Shown here piece after piece: positions 1 through 17,466 of a stretch of 64,000 nucleotides of DNA. Origin of the DNA: Corticium candelabrum (taxonomy: Eukaryota; Porifera; Homoscleromorpha; Homosclerophorida; Plakinidae). The notes below the pieces were generated by a model that searched no databases, had not been told where the DNA came from, and saw nothing but the letters and a program-made list of their open reading frames with translations. The position numbers and the translations under genes are program-made. How positions within the stretch are numbered: position 1 is the stretch's first letter; every line of letters begins with the position of its first letter. The stretch covers positions 7,714,052 to 7,778,051 of the forward strand of contig NC_085089.1 in NCBI RefSeq assembly GCF_963422355.1, read 5' to 3'.

Positions 1-181
1 TCTATACACGTAGTCTACCAGAAGAGCACATCACTATACTTCATTGCTTGTGTGCCGATGAGTTTCAGTATGATTATTAAAGCAACCAACTTGAACAGTA
101 GATTTCTCAAAAGAATGATAAAACACCGGCAACCTGTGCTTGTGTATGCGTTTGTGGATTAATGGAAAACTTACTGTTTAG

Positions 182-2347
<2,166 letters not shown>

Positions 2348-2453
2348 CAGTGTCACTCTAGTGTAATCTGTCCTGTATCAAAGTCAGTCGACTGTCGACA
2401 GTCCAAGCAACAGACAAAACATACATGAGCTTTGTTAATATTATATCTATAGT

Positions 2454-4022
2454 TTAATATCGCCTCGCCCTTTGACGGGATCGACGACCACCGGGAACGT
2501 ATTCATCGGATTCTATGACAAGATCCTTCACGTCGTCATCCTCCTCCTCGTCATCAGGCATCCATTCGTCGTCCGAGTCGCGTCCTCGGACCTCCTCCTC
2601 TTCTTCACTCTCGCTGCTCTCAATAAACTCCGAATCGTCATTAAACGTGTCATTCTCGTCGAACGACTCCTCGTCTTCGTCGCTGTCTCCTGCCAATACG
2701 TTTGCTTTCACTAAACACCGACAGTCACATAAATCGGTTTTACAATAGAGTCCTGTTCTTGCCTCGTCTAGCTGCAGCCTTTCTCATCGGTCGACCAGAC
2801 TCCGTCTTCGGTTGCTGCCTCGGTCTCTGTTGTGCTTGTGGCTTGAGTGGTTGTGCAGGCACTATTGGAGTAATATAGTCAGGGTCACCGGGATGACTGA
2901 ACTCCTTGAAATGAATAGGATTTTTCCTAAAACAGTCACGTGATTAATTAAGTAAGTAAGTAAGTAAGTAACCATAACATTAGTACTAACTTAACACCAA
3001 CACAAAGTCTATGTACATGGAAGGATGACAATATTCACTCACCTGTAGCAGCTAGCGCCATACTGACACGGTGCTCGAGGCTTTGCTTCTGCTTCTTCCT
3101 CTTCATCGTCTCCGTCGTTTTCGTTCTGCTCCTGACCACTGGCTGCCAGCCCTGCCGTTGACGAGAGGACGGGTACTAGCCCTTCTTCTGACGCAATCTT
3201 TTCTACCTCAACTCTCGCTTTCTTGGCAGGATTACAATCCTCATCTGCTGCTGCTGCTGCTGCTTCTTCTCTCGTCTCCGCATTAGCGTTCGTTTCATCC
3301 GTCTGTTTCTCACTTTCTTTCTGCTGCTCATTCGTCTCGCTTGTGTCCGCGTCTGCTGCCACCGTCGGCTGCTTCTCTCCGCTCGCGTCGCATTTCTCTA
3401 ATCGGAATCGGTGGTGAGACGGTGCAAGGCCAATCGCGTCGCCGTCGTTGAGCTCCTGCCAGACGTCTTGCTGTAAAGGGGCGAAGGTCTCCGAGTCTCG
3501 TAGCTTGTGAAAGCTCGGGTTTGTGTGCGTCTGTCAACGAGAAATCGAACAGAAAATCAACAGGAGAGACGACGAGTAGAGAAACGGATGAATGTACAGG
3601 TAAGATACTGCATTTTCCGTCCTTGAGTTGCACAATTGCGTGAGATCTCGACACGTGCTTGTCAGCTATCTGCACACACACACACACAGACACGAAGTCA
3701 AACGTTGCAGCGTTCGTGTCCAGCAGAGAAATCAAAAAGCACACGAAACCGTCCAAAGAGTCAACGCACGACAATTGCAATATGATTGCAATAAACAACT
3801 TGACATTTCGCTAGAGCAACAGACTACAGTGTAGATTTGACATGCAATCTGCTACAGATAGATCCTCTCTGCTACACTGGTGGCAAGCCTCTAATGCAAT
3901 TATGCGTTTTTGCAAAATGCTGCATGTCTCACTTGTAACAGAGAGCCGCGTCCAACGGTCGTTTGGCCTTCTGGGATCTCGACGTTTAGATCTCCGTCTA
4001 GCGCGCAGAATCTCCAAGACAT
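2454..4022 (-). CDS. APLF: APLF-like DNA repair factor (FHA, one PBZ finger, acidic tail)
   Basis: Aprataxin-and-PNK-like factor, a scaffold for DNA-strand-break repair: the FHA domain binds phosphorylated XRCC1/XRCC4, the PBZ finger binds poly(ADP-ribose), and the acidic tail binds histones (family knowledge). Exons on the minus strand: 4022-3933, 3669-3598, 3530-3043, 2926-2763, 2710-2454; 356 codons. The FHA core spans exons 1-3: TTVGRGSLLQ, then HVSRSHAIVQLKDGKC, then ILPTHTNPSFHKL. The single PBZ finger is CQYGASCYRKNP-IHFKEFSH (Cx5Cx6Hx5H), split by an intron. Vertebrate APLF has two PBZ fingers, so this is a one-finger form. The last exon is very acidic (runs of D, E and S) and ends in RRSRQRARRY. 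Between FHA and PBZ is a low-complexity Ala/Glu/Thr linker. The intron before the last exon fits only as a GC-AG intron (2711-2762). ATG at 4022 is chosen because it opens the FHA strand directly. Confidence 0.88.
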
Positions 4023-4436
4023 TGCTATACCAGCCTATGAAGCAGCTGAAAGACTAATGATCAGTAGAAGTATCACAACTAATTGACTGTTGTAAGCCAA
4101 AGTTGAACTAGAGAGGGATTTCGTCTCGTGGACTTGCGAAGCGTAACACGCATGCGTAAAGCTAGCTGGTACATTTTGCTAACGCGCGTTGCACGTTAAT
4201 TTCGTATTGCGAAATTAAGTGACGAAACAACTGCGTTGCATGGCTACGACAACCGGTGCAGTCGCCATTATTTATTGATTAATAACAATAACATTTAATG
4301 TAAATTTTTATTATACTAAAACGTGAAAACATGACTTGCATGTGACATCCGGGATAATGGAAACTCACAACACTATGTACGTGTGCTGAATTTGAAAGGC
4401 AAGAAATCGAAAGACTTCTACGGCGCCTAATCATTA
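4023..4436. promoter_or_regulatory. Head-to-head intergenic region, APLF / TSNAX
   Basis: A 414-bp gap between the starts of two divergent genes and so the likely shared promoter region. It contains CpG-bearing stretches such as the part around 4140-4200. No TATA box at a convincing distance. Promoter role is inferred from gene orientation only. Confidence 0.45.
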
Positions 4437-5324
4437 ATGGCCGATCATTCATCACACAGAAGCGACGGGAAACCTGAGAAAAAGAAACAGAAGAAAAGGA
4501 AACTCAACGTCGACGAAGCAGCAGACAAAGAAGAATCTGAGTTACTTTCCGCATTTAAAGCCTATCAATTAGAACTGGACGAGAAACACGACCGTCATGA
4601 ACGTCTGGTAAAGACGAGCCGTGACGTCACGTCGCAGAGCAAAAAAATAATTTTTCTCTTGCATCGGGTGGTTGGAGTGGAAGACAAAGACAAAATTCTG
4701 GCAGAAGCTGATGAAAAATTTGGTGATGTGCGGAAACTCGTGCAACATATCGCGATGGAATTGCGTGACGACGATAGCCCGGATGCTGGACATCGATATA
4801 GGCGAGCCTACAGAATGGGCATCCAAGAATACGTGGAGGCTTTGGGTTTTAGTTTCTATTGTCGGTATGGACGTTTAGTGACGTACGATGAGGTTGTAGC
4901 AACAACTCAGTGTGAAAGGCAAGTGTTCGAGAAAGACGATGGAGAAAAATCTCCTCCTGAAAAAATTCCTCACACTGTAGAGTCGTCACCTATCAGGCTC
5001 TTTGTAGACCCTCTAGACTATGTTCTGGGTATTGCAGACTTGACGGGTGAATGTATGAGGTTGTGCATTAACTCAGTTGGCAGTGGAAAGACAAGGGATT
5101 TAGCACACATTTGTGATTTTGTGAGAGGATTATACAGTGCCTTCTCTACACTTGACAAGACTGCCTCGTCTGAGATAGGCAAGAAGATGAACGTTATGGC
5201 TGAAAGTTTGCGTAAAATAGAGACTACCTGCTACAACGTCATCGTAAGAGGTTCTGAGTGTCCACGACACGTACTCATTGCTGACAATGGGCCAGCAAAC
5301 AGAGATCAAACAGAAATATTGTGA
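4437..5324 (+). CDS. TSNAX: Translin-associated factor X (TRAX), single exon
   Basis: TRAX joins translin in the C3PO endoribonuclease complex, where TRAX supplies the catalytic acidic residues that cleave the RISC passenger strand and tRNA precursor fragments (family knowledge). The 295-residue frame is intronless and matches the usual length (human about 290). A basic nuclear-localisation-type stretch, KKKQKKRK, lies near residue 15. The two catalytic signatures are present: QEYVEAL (Glu131, Glu134) and GIADLTGECMRLCINSVG (Asp201, Glu205). Near the end, YNVIVRGSE matches the conserved C-terminal block. Most of its neighbours are intron-rich, so one uninterrupted exon is notable; it may be an old intron loss or a retrocopy that replaced the parent. 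The acidic and catalytic residues are intact, which argues for a working gene. Confidence 0.95.
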   Translation: MADHSSHRSDGKPEKKKQKKRKLNVDEAADKEESELLSAFKAYQLELDEKHDRHERLVKTSRDVTSQSKKIIFLLHRVVGVEDKDKILAEADEKFGDVRKLVQHIAMELRDDDSPDAGHRYRRAYRMGIQEYVEALGFSFYCRYGRLVTYDEVVATTQCERQVFEKDDGEKSPPEKIPHTVESSPIRLFVDPLDYVLGIADLTGECMRLCINSVGSGKTRDLAHICDFVRGLYSAFSTLDKTASSEIGKKMNVMAESLRKIETTCYNVIVRGSECPRHVLIADNGPANRDQTEIL

Positions 5325-5796
5325 CCTCCCGATAGTGATTGTAGGTTGCCCTGATATCCAAGTGTGTTAGCTATTTGACTGATCATGTATGTCAGTTTCC
5401 TGATGCTCTAAATTTGAATGCAAATATGTGGGTGCATCGAGCCTGTAAGGCACGTCAAAGTGCAGATACTATTTGTTTGTAGACAAGCAGATTGTGACCG
5501 GTGTGTTCTTGATATTGCCTGGTCAGTAAAACATGACTTTGTATATTTTCCCTTCTGTTAGCGTCATATCAACAAATCTTTGGTGGCATGCCATGTCACA
5601 TGTTCAATCATCCTTACACAATTCATTGCTTGACAGGGAAAGATATTGATGTGTGGGGCTGGTTTGTGTGTCAGGCTATGCTCATGTGTATACCGATCAC
5701 CTGACACCACAAACGAAATTTTGCAGTCACACATCTCTTCCGATGTCGTTAGTCATAAGAAACATAAAACATATATTAATTAATAGATGAATTGTG
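5325..5796. other. Convergent intergenic spacer, TSNAX / ZFPL1
   Basis: About 470 bp between the 3' ends of two convergent genes. It presumably holds both 3' UTRs. No ORF, RNA gene or clear repeat seen. Confidence 0.6.
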
Positions 5797-7476
5797 TTAG
5801 TGAACTACTCGAATATTAGGATTATTCATTGGGTCCAGAAAAGCAAGATCGTCCTCAGAAGTTGATTGGCTAAAGTAACTCAATACAACAACAAACGTGA
5901 TGGCTGCCAAGACAAGCAGTAGAGCGATGACAAAGCGACGTCTATACTTAGAACGAGGCGTGGTAGAATTCTTCTTGCCCCATCGAAGGCTGCAACAAGT
6001 AATACACACCATTACATTACTGATGCAACAATCGATGGAATTAGTGACACACCCAAACCATCTGGACAAGAGTTCAAGTGGTGAACGTCGTCTGTATTTG
6101 TATTCATCGTGATCCATCTGTACGACTGTTGCTCTGTTGTGGTCGACGGTGCCGTCAGTCAAAGGTGGCGCCATGACGCCATCTCTATGTACATTCCGAG
6201 CCTCTACACTGTACGACCCACCACCATCTGTGTCGTCGAGTGCTGGTGTTGACCAAACATTTTTTCTTTGTGCCGTTGCTCGTTCCATTGCTATTTCCAA
6301 CTCCCGTGCTGCATCTTCAACAGTTCTGGTAGAAGTGTCAACGACAATGCCTTCATCTCGAGATCCAGTATCTAAACAGGCAAGATTAAGGACACGACCG
6401 ATGACCACAAGTAGTAAACAACCACCTGTAGACAATTCAGTTCAGATTATATTTTTTCTCGCGCACTTTATTAGACGCCATACCACACATTAATCATGAA
6501 GTCCAAAAAAGCAAATGCTTGAGTAGATGCAATCTATTTAATTAACTATTTGCAAACCTATCAAACGAGGTGTCATACATGTTGCAAGATGTACAGTCAG
6601 AGGCAGGTGGCAATGTAATGTCGTATGCAGTCTTGATAAAGTGATGTCTTCCAAATTAACTTACCAGAATCTGGGCGACTCGTCTCCGTGTTGAAACTAC
6701 CCTTGGGCATCAACTGACCCGACAACTGCAACACACCAACAGCAAGTATAATGCCATTACTACTGTACACCTCTGCTGTGTTGAATGCACACGTCAGACG
6801 ACATCAAGATTAATTGATATTTAATCACAAAGAGGATGACTCACCAAGGACAGTCCCAATCCTGCTCGAGCCCATGGCAACTCGGCCAACTGTCTTCGAA
6901 CAACATCGGCAACCGGGGAAACCAGATTTTCCGCAGGAAAGATACCACTCTAATAAGAGCAACGATTGGCTCAACTAATCCTCGATCACACTTAAATTTT
7001 GTATAAAATAATTTAATTAATTGACACAAATTTGTCATATGAATTTGTTCCTGCCTTGCAAGTGGGACAGGTGTATCCAGCCGGTGCTGTGTTTAAAGGC
7101 AATGACCTTGCGTAACGATCCAAGCAGTTAATGTGAAATATATCTATAATATGGCGTAATAGTAATGTCATCATCCGGGATATGTGTATGGCTTGCACAC
7201 CGTAGCACACGAATCTTAAGACGTCACCCTCCTTCAACGACTTGTTACAGAGTCCACACAGCGTGCTGAAGTCACTGTCTTGAAGCCACTGTAGATAAGA
7301 ACGTACGATACACTAGAACAGAGAGCAAGTGACTGATGATGCAAAATGAATTCAATCCTGGGAAATTGGCGCACTCTGAAGTGACTGGAAACCATACAGT
7401 GTTCACATACGTTGACGTTATGCTCAAAGCAAAACAGACTGGTGACTTTCTTCTTCGGACATTTACACAGTCCCAT
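5797..7476 (-). CDS. ZFPL1: Zinc finger protein-like 1 (ZFPL1), Golgi membrane protein
   Basis: ZFPL1 is a cis-Golgi membrane protein with B-box-like and RING-like fingers that binds GM130 (family knowledge). Exons on the minus strand: 7476-7375, 7312-7201, 7143-7055, 6949-6845, 6725-6665, 6371-5797; 347 codons (human 310). The N-terminus [20 protein letters not shown] and the following CEHCM form the first finger; [21 protein letters not shown] and AGYTCPTCK form the second. [10 protein letters not shown] and [12 protein letters not shown] are family hallmarks. Near the C-terminus is one hydrophobic segment ([20 protein letters not shown]), then the conserved end [12 protein letters not shown]. 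Exon 3 has two possible 3' ends. Homology favours a GC donor at 7055; a GT donor at 7028 also keeps frame and would add nine residues. The gene is divergent from SELENON, 189 bp away. Confidence 0.93.
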
Positions 7477-7665
7477 TACAGAAGAGGCCCACGTGTATAA
7501 TCCGGGATATAAGGTTGAAACTTTCAACTTACCCGGATGAGGAAAGTTGTCCAAGACATACGGGTAACTAAATAGTTTCTTCGGTCAGTTATCCGGGCTA
7601 TTCTTGCAGAAGCTTCCAGATGATTGCGTTACTGGCGATTTGTCTATAATGACGCATTTTCCAGA
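7477..7665. promoter_or_regulatory. Head-to-head intergenic region, ZFPL1 / SELENON
   Basis: A 189-bp gap between the start codons of two divergent genes, short enough that a shared bidirectional promoter is likely. It is inferred from orientation; no specific motif is claimed. Confidence 0.45.
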
Positions 7666-10600
7666 ATGAGTGGAGAGAAAGAATCTGAATCGCCACCCAA
7701 TGCAGATGGTAGAAGAAACGAGGACACGCCGACGACGCCTCCAGCTCCTCGTTGCAAGTTTTTTCGCAGCTTGCTCAAACAAGTGTTTCTACCTACTGTG
7801 TTGATTGTGGCTGCTGCTTATATCATTCAGCGTCGTGGATGGTGCCTGGTGTACTCTCCTGATGTTGAACTTCCGGGACAGGGCGAGATGATGTTCTATG
7901 CATACGACATAAACAGGGATGGCTTTATTGACAAACTAGAATTTCAGTTTCTTGTTACCAAGTTGGATGCAAATGTAGGTTGCTCACTGTCTATTGTTTG
8001 TGAGTCGTTGTAGTGTGAAACGTGTGATGTACGTAATATATTGCGTAGCGGAAGTGGCAAAATTACGCCTACGCATTTGATTAGCCACGGATTATGAACA
8101 AGTTGTCTTCCATTAGTTTTTATGCAAAACAAGGTTTACTGTTTACAGTGGCCACTAGCATCAACTTCATAGGTATTGACAAATTTGCATCCTTTTTATT
8201 TATTGGACAGATTTTATTTTTATTGTAGTGCAGTAGTGTGCAATCTCTTTAGAAGACTTTAATTAATTAACTAACATTATGATGCAGCAAGCCATAAACC
8301 AACTCACTTGTTTAGGTTAAGGTAAGGTAAAAGAATTTTGGAGTGTCCAATAAATGGTGTATTAATTAAATATCTGATGCAGAACGGGTAAGCAACGTAG
8401 GATTGACCTGGAAGATGTGACTTATTAAAAGGCAGTATACTTCAATTGTTTGTTTTGCTTATGGTAAGATTAAACAAAGAGCATACTTGTAGACAGTGAT
8501 GGTGGAGCTGGGCTCTTCCACTTTGAGCACAATCTTGATTTTGTAAGCAAACAGTACGGCAGTCAAGCAATGAAAACCCCATAGTCCATGTACTTCGAGA
8601 TCCTTTCATGCCCCACTTCCAACTTGCAAGTTGCTCCGCCACCCCTGCTTGTAGACATACTTGTGATGCGTTTGCTTTAGTCTGTGGTGAATGATTTGAG
8701 AATAGAGCTAGTAAACCTGGCAGTGTTTCAAGAATATTTGGAGTCAAATACATTTTGTAGTAAAATTAGATGTCCTGTTGCAATAATTTGTTTTCTGATT
8801 GGTCCAATGAGACTTTAGTGTGTAGTGTGCAGTTTATTGAAGCCTTTTGATCGATTTACTTGCAGTCACTTTTGAAATCATTGTTTCCTTATATACAGGA
8901 GGGGCACCATTCAGACTATTCTATGAATGCCAATGAGGCAGCTTCTCTTTCATATACTCTTCCAGTAATTTTAGCCATATATGCTAATTGGAGTACTTAC
9001 AAAGATGCTTTCTGCATTGCAGGCAACATTTAGTTTTGAAGATGACTTGGACCCAGATGTTGAAGTTGTTAATATTACTGCAAAGATGCAACCGTTTCAT
9101 CTTGAATCAATGAAGAAAGCTAAAGATGCTTGGATTTATTCAACAGGCAGTGATCTTACAATGACTGGACTTCGGAATTGGAAAACTGTAGTAGTACCAT
9201 CTCAGCTCTACAGTGTTCACAATTTTCGATCATTTATGCCTGATAGAAATGTAGATGTTGGTCAGGTTTATTCAGTTATTGGAAAGAACACGTTCTTTTA
9301 TGAACTTTTGACCAGCACGCGATATTTTCCACCTTCACCAGAAGGCAAAGAAGTTCTTCTCTATCGTCTCCTGGCTCAGCTTCATCCGCGTCCATTTGTG
9401 CACATGAGGTTTCCACCTCAGGGCTCTATAGCTACTGTTCGGGCAGAAAACGAAGAATACTTAGATATTGTGTTTCGGTGTCATGTGGAATTTCAAATGA
9501 ATGAGCCACCACTGTTTCCATATTGGTTTACTCCTGCACAACTTTCTGGACGATTGATAATAAAGAGGGACGCATCTCATCTAAGGCACTTCAGCTTGTA
9601 TCTGCCAACGAACAAGTCTTTGAATGTTGGTATGTTGTGGTTTTATTCGCAATTAGTTAATTAATAGACTATTTTGTAATACATACAAGTAAGTTTGTGC
9701 AGGTGCTGTGTTCACAATAATTGGCAGTTAACCAGATAAGTATGCTACTATTACAGTAATTAATAAAATAGCAGATTAAAAGTAGCTTAACAGGTACTTG
9801 GTACATATATATTCGAGACTTATATTAAAAAGGGTTGGTTTCTGTCAACGTGAATTTTAACAGAGCACATTTGTTGCAAGTTTATACAATAATTGGTAGA
9901 TTTATTCATTGCAACATTACTTCTGTTTAATTTAATTATTGTGTGGTTTGTACTTGTTTAGATATGGAGTGGCAGATAGGTCCTGGAGAAATGTCTGAGA
10001 AAGCACCCCATGATCAGGAAGCAAGTTTTCAAAGCAACAATGAAGTAGACATCGGTATGTATCTACGTTCAACTGAGAGTTTGAAGTCTTTCATGTACAT
10101 GTATTACTATTGAATACGTAGGTTTCATGCCCGAGTTATCGCTATTTTCATCTGAGCCATCACACTTGCAGTCACTCGAAGCAAATCCAACAGAAGGCAT
10201 GAATGATGAAGGCATAACTTGGGAGAACGTCATATCAGTTGAAGAAGCACAGCAGCGGCTAGAGCTGCACTTTTATCCATTCAAAAGAGTACGTATCTGA
10301 TCACTCTATTGTTAGTAATCTTAGGCAATTGATTCTCTTTTAGATTCCATACATGCCTTTTAAAGACGCTTTCAGCAAGGCTAAGGCTGAGAACAAACCA
10401 GTGCACCAAATTTTACTTTGGGGTGCACTGGATGATCAGTCTTGCTGAGGTATGCAATGCACTGAGTACTGTACACAATTTTTGGCTGTTTTATTTGTAT
10501 AAATAATATAATTATAATCAATACTCTTTATTTGTAATTAATTTCCATCAAGTGGCCAATAAAAGTCGCCTTCAAACAAAAGTTACGTTTTTGTTCAAGA

Positions 10601-11811
10601 ATCTTTTTGTATAAGCCGCTCATAAATAGATGCACTGGCTCTTAATGTTTGATATGTATAGTTTGGTTATTCATTCTTGTGCATCTGTCTGTCTTAATTG
10701 AGATTTTTATGTCTTTAGATAAATAAGATTACCACTATCAGTCTATGGGACTTGGTTACATGTAGGTTGCATCATGCAAGAGTGTCTTGTACTATGGGCT
10801 AGGGTAGGCACTAGCTCCACTTTTTGAGGCCTTGGTTTGCTAAAATTATAATTGTATTTAATCTTCGGTTGTTTGAGAATCAAGAAGTCTTAAAACATCT
10901 TAGTTTTGACATGTTACGCGTTCTCTGTGACGTCATATGTTCAACTTTAATGATGATCCCCTCACTTTTGAGACCACATGACACCCTTGCATCGCGTACA
11001 GATTAAGTCGCTGCTTTTATTGGCAACTTATGGTAGCTAAACTCTTATCTAAACTCTTATCTAAACTCTTATAGTTAGAAGAATAACTGTATTGCAGATT
11101 TACGAGTTACAGCAATTGCATGCTCATAGTATAGTTTATAGACTTTGTAGACAGTCTTGATACACTCTGCTTGATCTTAAAGCTGCATTTTAATTGAATT
11201 GAATTCGTCATGTTTTACAGGTTCAGGGCGGACACTCCGGGAAGGGGCCCTGGAGTCTCCGCCCATTATTAATCTTCTTGCCAACAGCTTTGTCAGTAGT
11301 TGGTCTCTTGTTGTTGATCTTGAAGTGAGACTTTGTTTGTGCTTATACTTAATGTACTATGAATGGTGTGTGGTATTTGTTACAGGAACTAGCTAAGAAC
11401 TCAACAGATGACGAAGTAGCCAAGCTTGCTCAGGCTTCTCTGGATGCATACAAGTATGTCTGTTCTGTGATGATGACATAGTAACTAACAATGTGGAAAC
11501 AATGATATTTCATTTATTACTTTAGTAGGAGTTTGTTTGTGTATTTTGACGTGGTTGTTGTAGGTTTCCAGTTCAGTCTCTCGTGATGAGCCCTGATGGT
11601 CAAGTATTGAACAACATCAATGCTAACGATCTTCTCGATGCTGGCACTCAAACAAATCCTATAGAAGAGATCATGTAACTAATTGCATACTTTTTGGTGT
11701 GTCGGGATTTCTGGGGTTTAATAAACTAATTGTTTGTATAGTGAAGACCCAATCAACGGTATGTACATCAAGTTTCTGAAAGATGGTCTTGTCAAGTTTA
11801 GTGAAATCTAA
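7666..11811 (+). CDS. SELENON: Selenoprotein N, with in-frame UGA for selenocysteine
   Basis: ER membrane glycoprotein that senses luminal calcium through an EF-hand and regulates SERCA by redox chemistry (family knowledge). Exons: 7666-7974, 8899-8964, 9023-9629, 9962-10054, 10122-10288, 10344-10449, 11221-11324, 11386-11453, 11564-11674, 11742-11811; 566 codons, all phases agree. One membrane segment lies at about residues 40-54 and an EF-hand loop, [12 protein letters not shown], at 81-92. The active site is [18 protein letters not shown], with UGA at 10446-10448 (Sec449), followed by an ordinary splice donor and in-frame homology to the family C-terminus ([29 protein letters not shown]). 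Reading UGA as stop would lose about 117 conserved residues. A stem-loop follows the UGA and a SECIS candidate lies in the 3' UTR. Divergent from ZFPL1. Confidence 0.95.
10446..10448 (+). promoter_or_regulatory. SELENON: UGA codon recoded as selenocysteine
   Basis: The codon sits in the SCUG redox motif of selenoprotein N and the frame continues with family homology across the next intron. It lies one base before the exon boundary. Confidence 0.93.
11038..11075 (+). repeat. Short tandem repeat in SELENON intron
   Basis: About three copies of a 12-base unit, ctaaactcttat, inside the 771-bp intron that follows the selenocysteine exon (10450-11220). The rest of that intron shows no gene. Confidence 0.8.
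11226..11264 (+). promoter_or_regulatory. Selenocysteine redefinition element stem-loop (SRE)
   Basis: A hairpin in the exon after the UGA: GGGCGGA (11226-11232) pairs perfectly with TCCGCCC (11258-11264), ACTCC (11234-11238) with GGAGT (11252-11256), and GGG with CCC (11248-11250), leaving an AAGGGG loop. In the spliced mRNA the stem begins six bases after the UGA. Vertebrate SELENON carries an SRE hairpin in this position (established); its conservation here is inferred from position and pairing. Confidence 0.8.
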
Positions 11812-13169
11812 CTCTTCTACTCACCTACATAAGTTTATGCAGACTTTACTGGTTTTTGTTGCCCCGCAGAAACCAGGAATTGCTACATGTCTTAATTGTT
11901 AATTGATACCTTTAGTTGCTCATGATGATAGTATTGCTTGAAACCTTTGTGGCTGGCAATACCTGATGGTAGGGCAAAGTGGAGGTAACTGAGAATTGCA
12001 CTGGTTGTTATGAAGTTTGTAGCTATGGAAGTCAGTTTGCTTTTATATGCAGTGTCTTACTATAGCTACATCTTGCAAATACATTGAACTAAGACTTCTA
12101 TATATGAGTGTACTAATGCTCTGCTGGCAATAGTGGTAAGCCGATGTCTCAAATTTCATCAACTCATTCAAATAAATATGTAGTTAATTAACTCAATCAC
12201 TGCTTTGAGAGTTAAAGATGAGATTTTCTTATATTGAACGTGCACGTGAGTACTTTTAGACATAGTCTGAGTCAACAGCTTACAATTAGAAGGTGTAAGA
12301 AAGTACACCCTAAAGAGTAGATTGAAATTGAAAGGCTGGGGGCAACGTTGGCTTTGTTTTTGTGGCTGAAAATTGTGTGGTTAACTGTATGTATATGTAC
12401 AGTATCAGTATATTGGCAGCAACTAGGATTGTATTTGGCACTCTTGGCTTTTTAGCCTACAGAAGAGACTACACTCTGAAGTATAGCTATGGGGGGTCTG
12501 ATGTTGCAAATGCGGTGCTCAGAATCTTGGCCATCTACATACATGTGGAACTGTTATGGCTGGCTATAGCTGTTAACTGCATGACATGCAATATATTCAC
12601 TAACTTTCTGCTATTTAGTCTTATTTGTCACTACTCACACTTGTTTTTACACAAGAAGTAAAAACTTGGTGTGTCCGAAGAGTTGCAGATGCCGAAGAGT
12701 TGCAGATGGTGACATTCAAGCCAAAGTTTTGAAAACTATAGTTCTGATTTCTAGCATTGGAAAGAACAATTGCGTGGCAATTGACAAAACGTTTTGTTTG
12801 AAGGAGTAGCAACAATGGAGACCACGTGTTAGGACAAGGGATGAATCCAAGTCATTAGCAGGAGATTTTACTGTCACAATACACAACTAATTAGCGTAGT
12901 TGCTGGACACGGACAGTGAACTTTGATAGAAAGTGACAGAACAAATTTTAATGTTCAAGCCAATGCCGAGTGTTGCGTTGGGAGTGACTGGTGTAATTAG
13001 GCTTGTTAGGTGAGGGTGTGATCTCACAATACCAATACGTGGGTGTTAGAGCTCCACCCTTTTTGAAGTGCGAAGCTCGTGACCGTGACCACCAACTACT
13101 GAATACTTTTGATACATTGGAAAGTCGTTCTAACCGTCACTCCGGTCCGTTCCTTGCTAGCTTGCAGAT
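11812..13169. other. SELENON 3' UTR and intergenic region
   Basis: Contains the SECIS candidate and an AATAAA poly(A) signal at 12171-12176. The rest (about 12200-13169) shows no gene I can support; a 99-residue frame at 12362 has no recognisable features and a non-ATG start. The last few hundred bases should hold the FGD-like promoter. Confidence 0.6.
11908..11980 (+). promoter_or_regulatory. SECIS element candidate in SELENON 3' UTR
   Basis: About 100 bases after the stop. ATGATGATA (11922-11930) supplies the 5' AUGA quartet, then a perfect seven-pair stem GTATTGC (11931-11937) / GCAATAC (11956-11962), an apical AAA at 11941-11943, and TGA (11964-11966) on the 3' side. From the second AUGA to the apical A's is 12 bases, as expected for a SECIS. 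The lower helix is less clear. Confidence 0.75.
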
Positions 13170-17256
<4,087 letters not shown>

Positions 17257-17466
17257 AGTTGGAGCTTGAGCTCATGTCAAGCAAACTGACACTTTTGTAG
17301 ACTTTATAGCAAAGACGTTGGCCTCATAGTCTTATAAAATAATTAGCTTGCTGTTTTCAGTATGATTTAGTTGTATATTATTATTTTATGTACTGACATT
17401 CCCTAGTGGTGTTCTGTACACTCGTGATGTCCATTTATATCCGGGCCCTTCCGTGACCGTGATGCG

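Noticed and set aside
2472-3417. Plus-strand frames opposite APLF
   Set aside because: Shadows of the acidic and Ala/Glu-rich APLF exons; the minus-strand frames have homology and splice sites.
8442-8753. 103-residue minus-strand frame in SELENON intron 1
   Set aside because: No homology recognised and wholly inside an intron.
12362-12661. 99-residue hydrophobic frame between SELENON and the FGD-like gene
   Set aside because: No ATG start, no recognisable domain and no splice partners; chance frame in AT-rich DNA.
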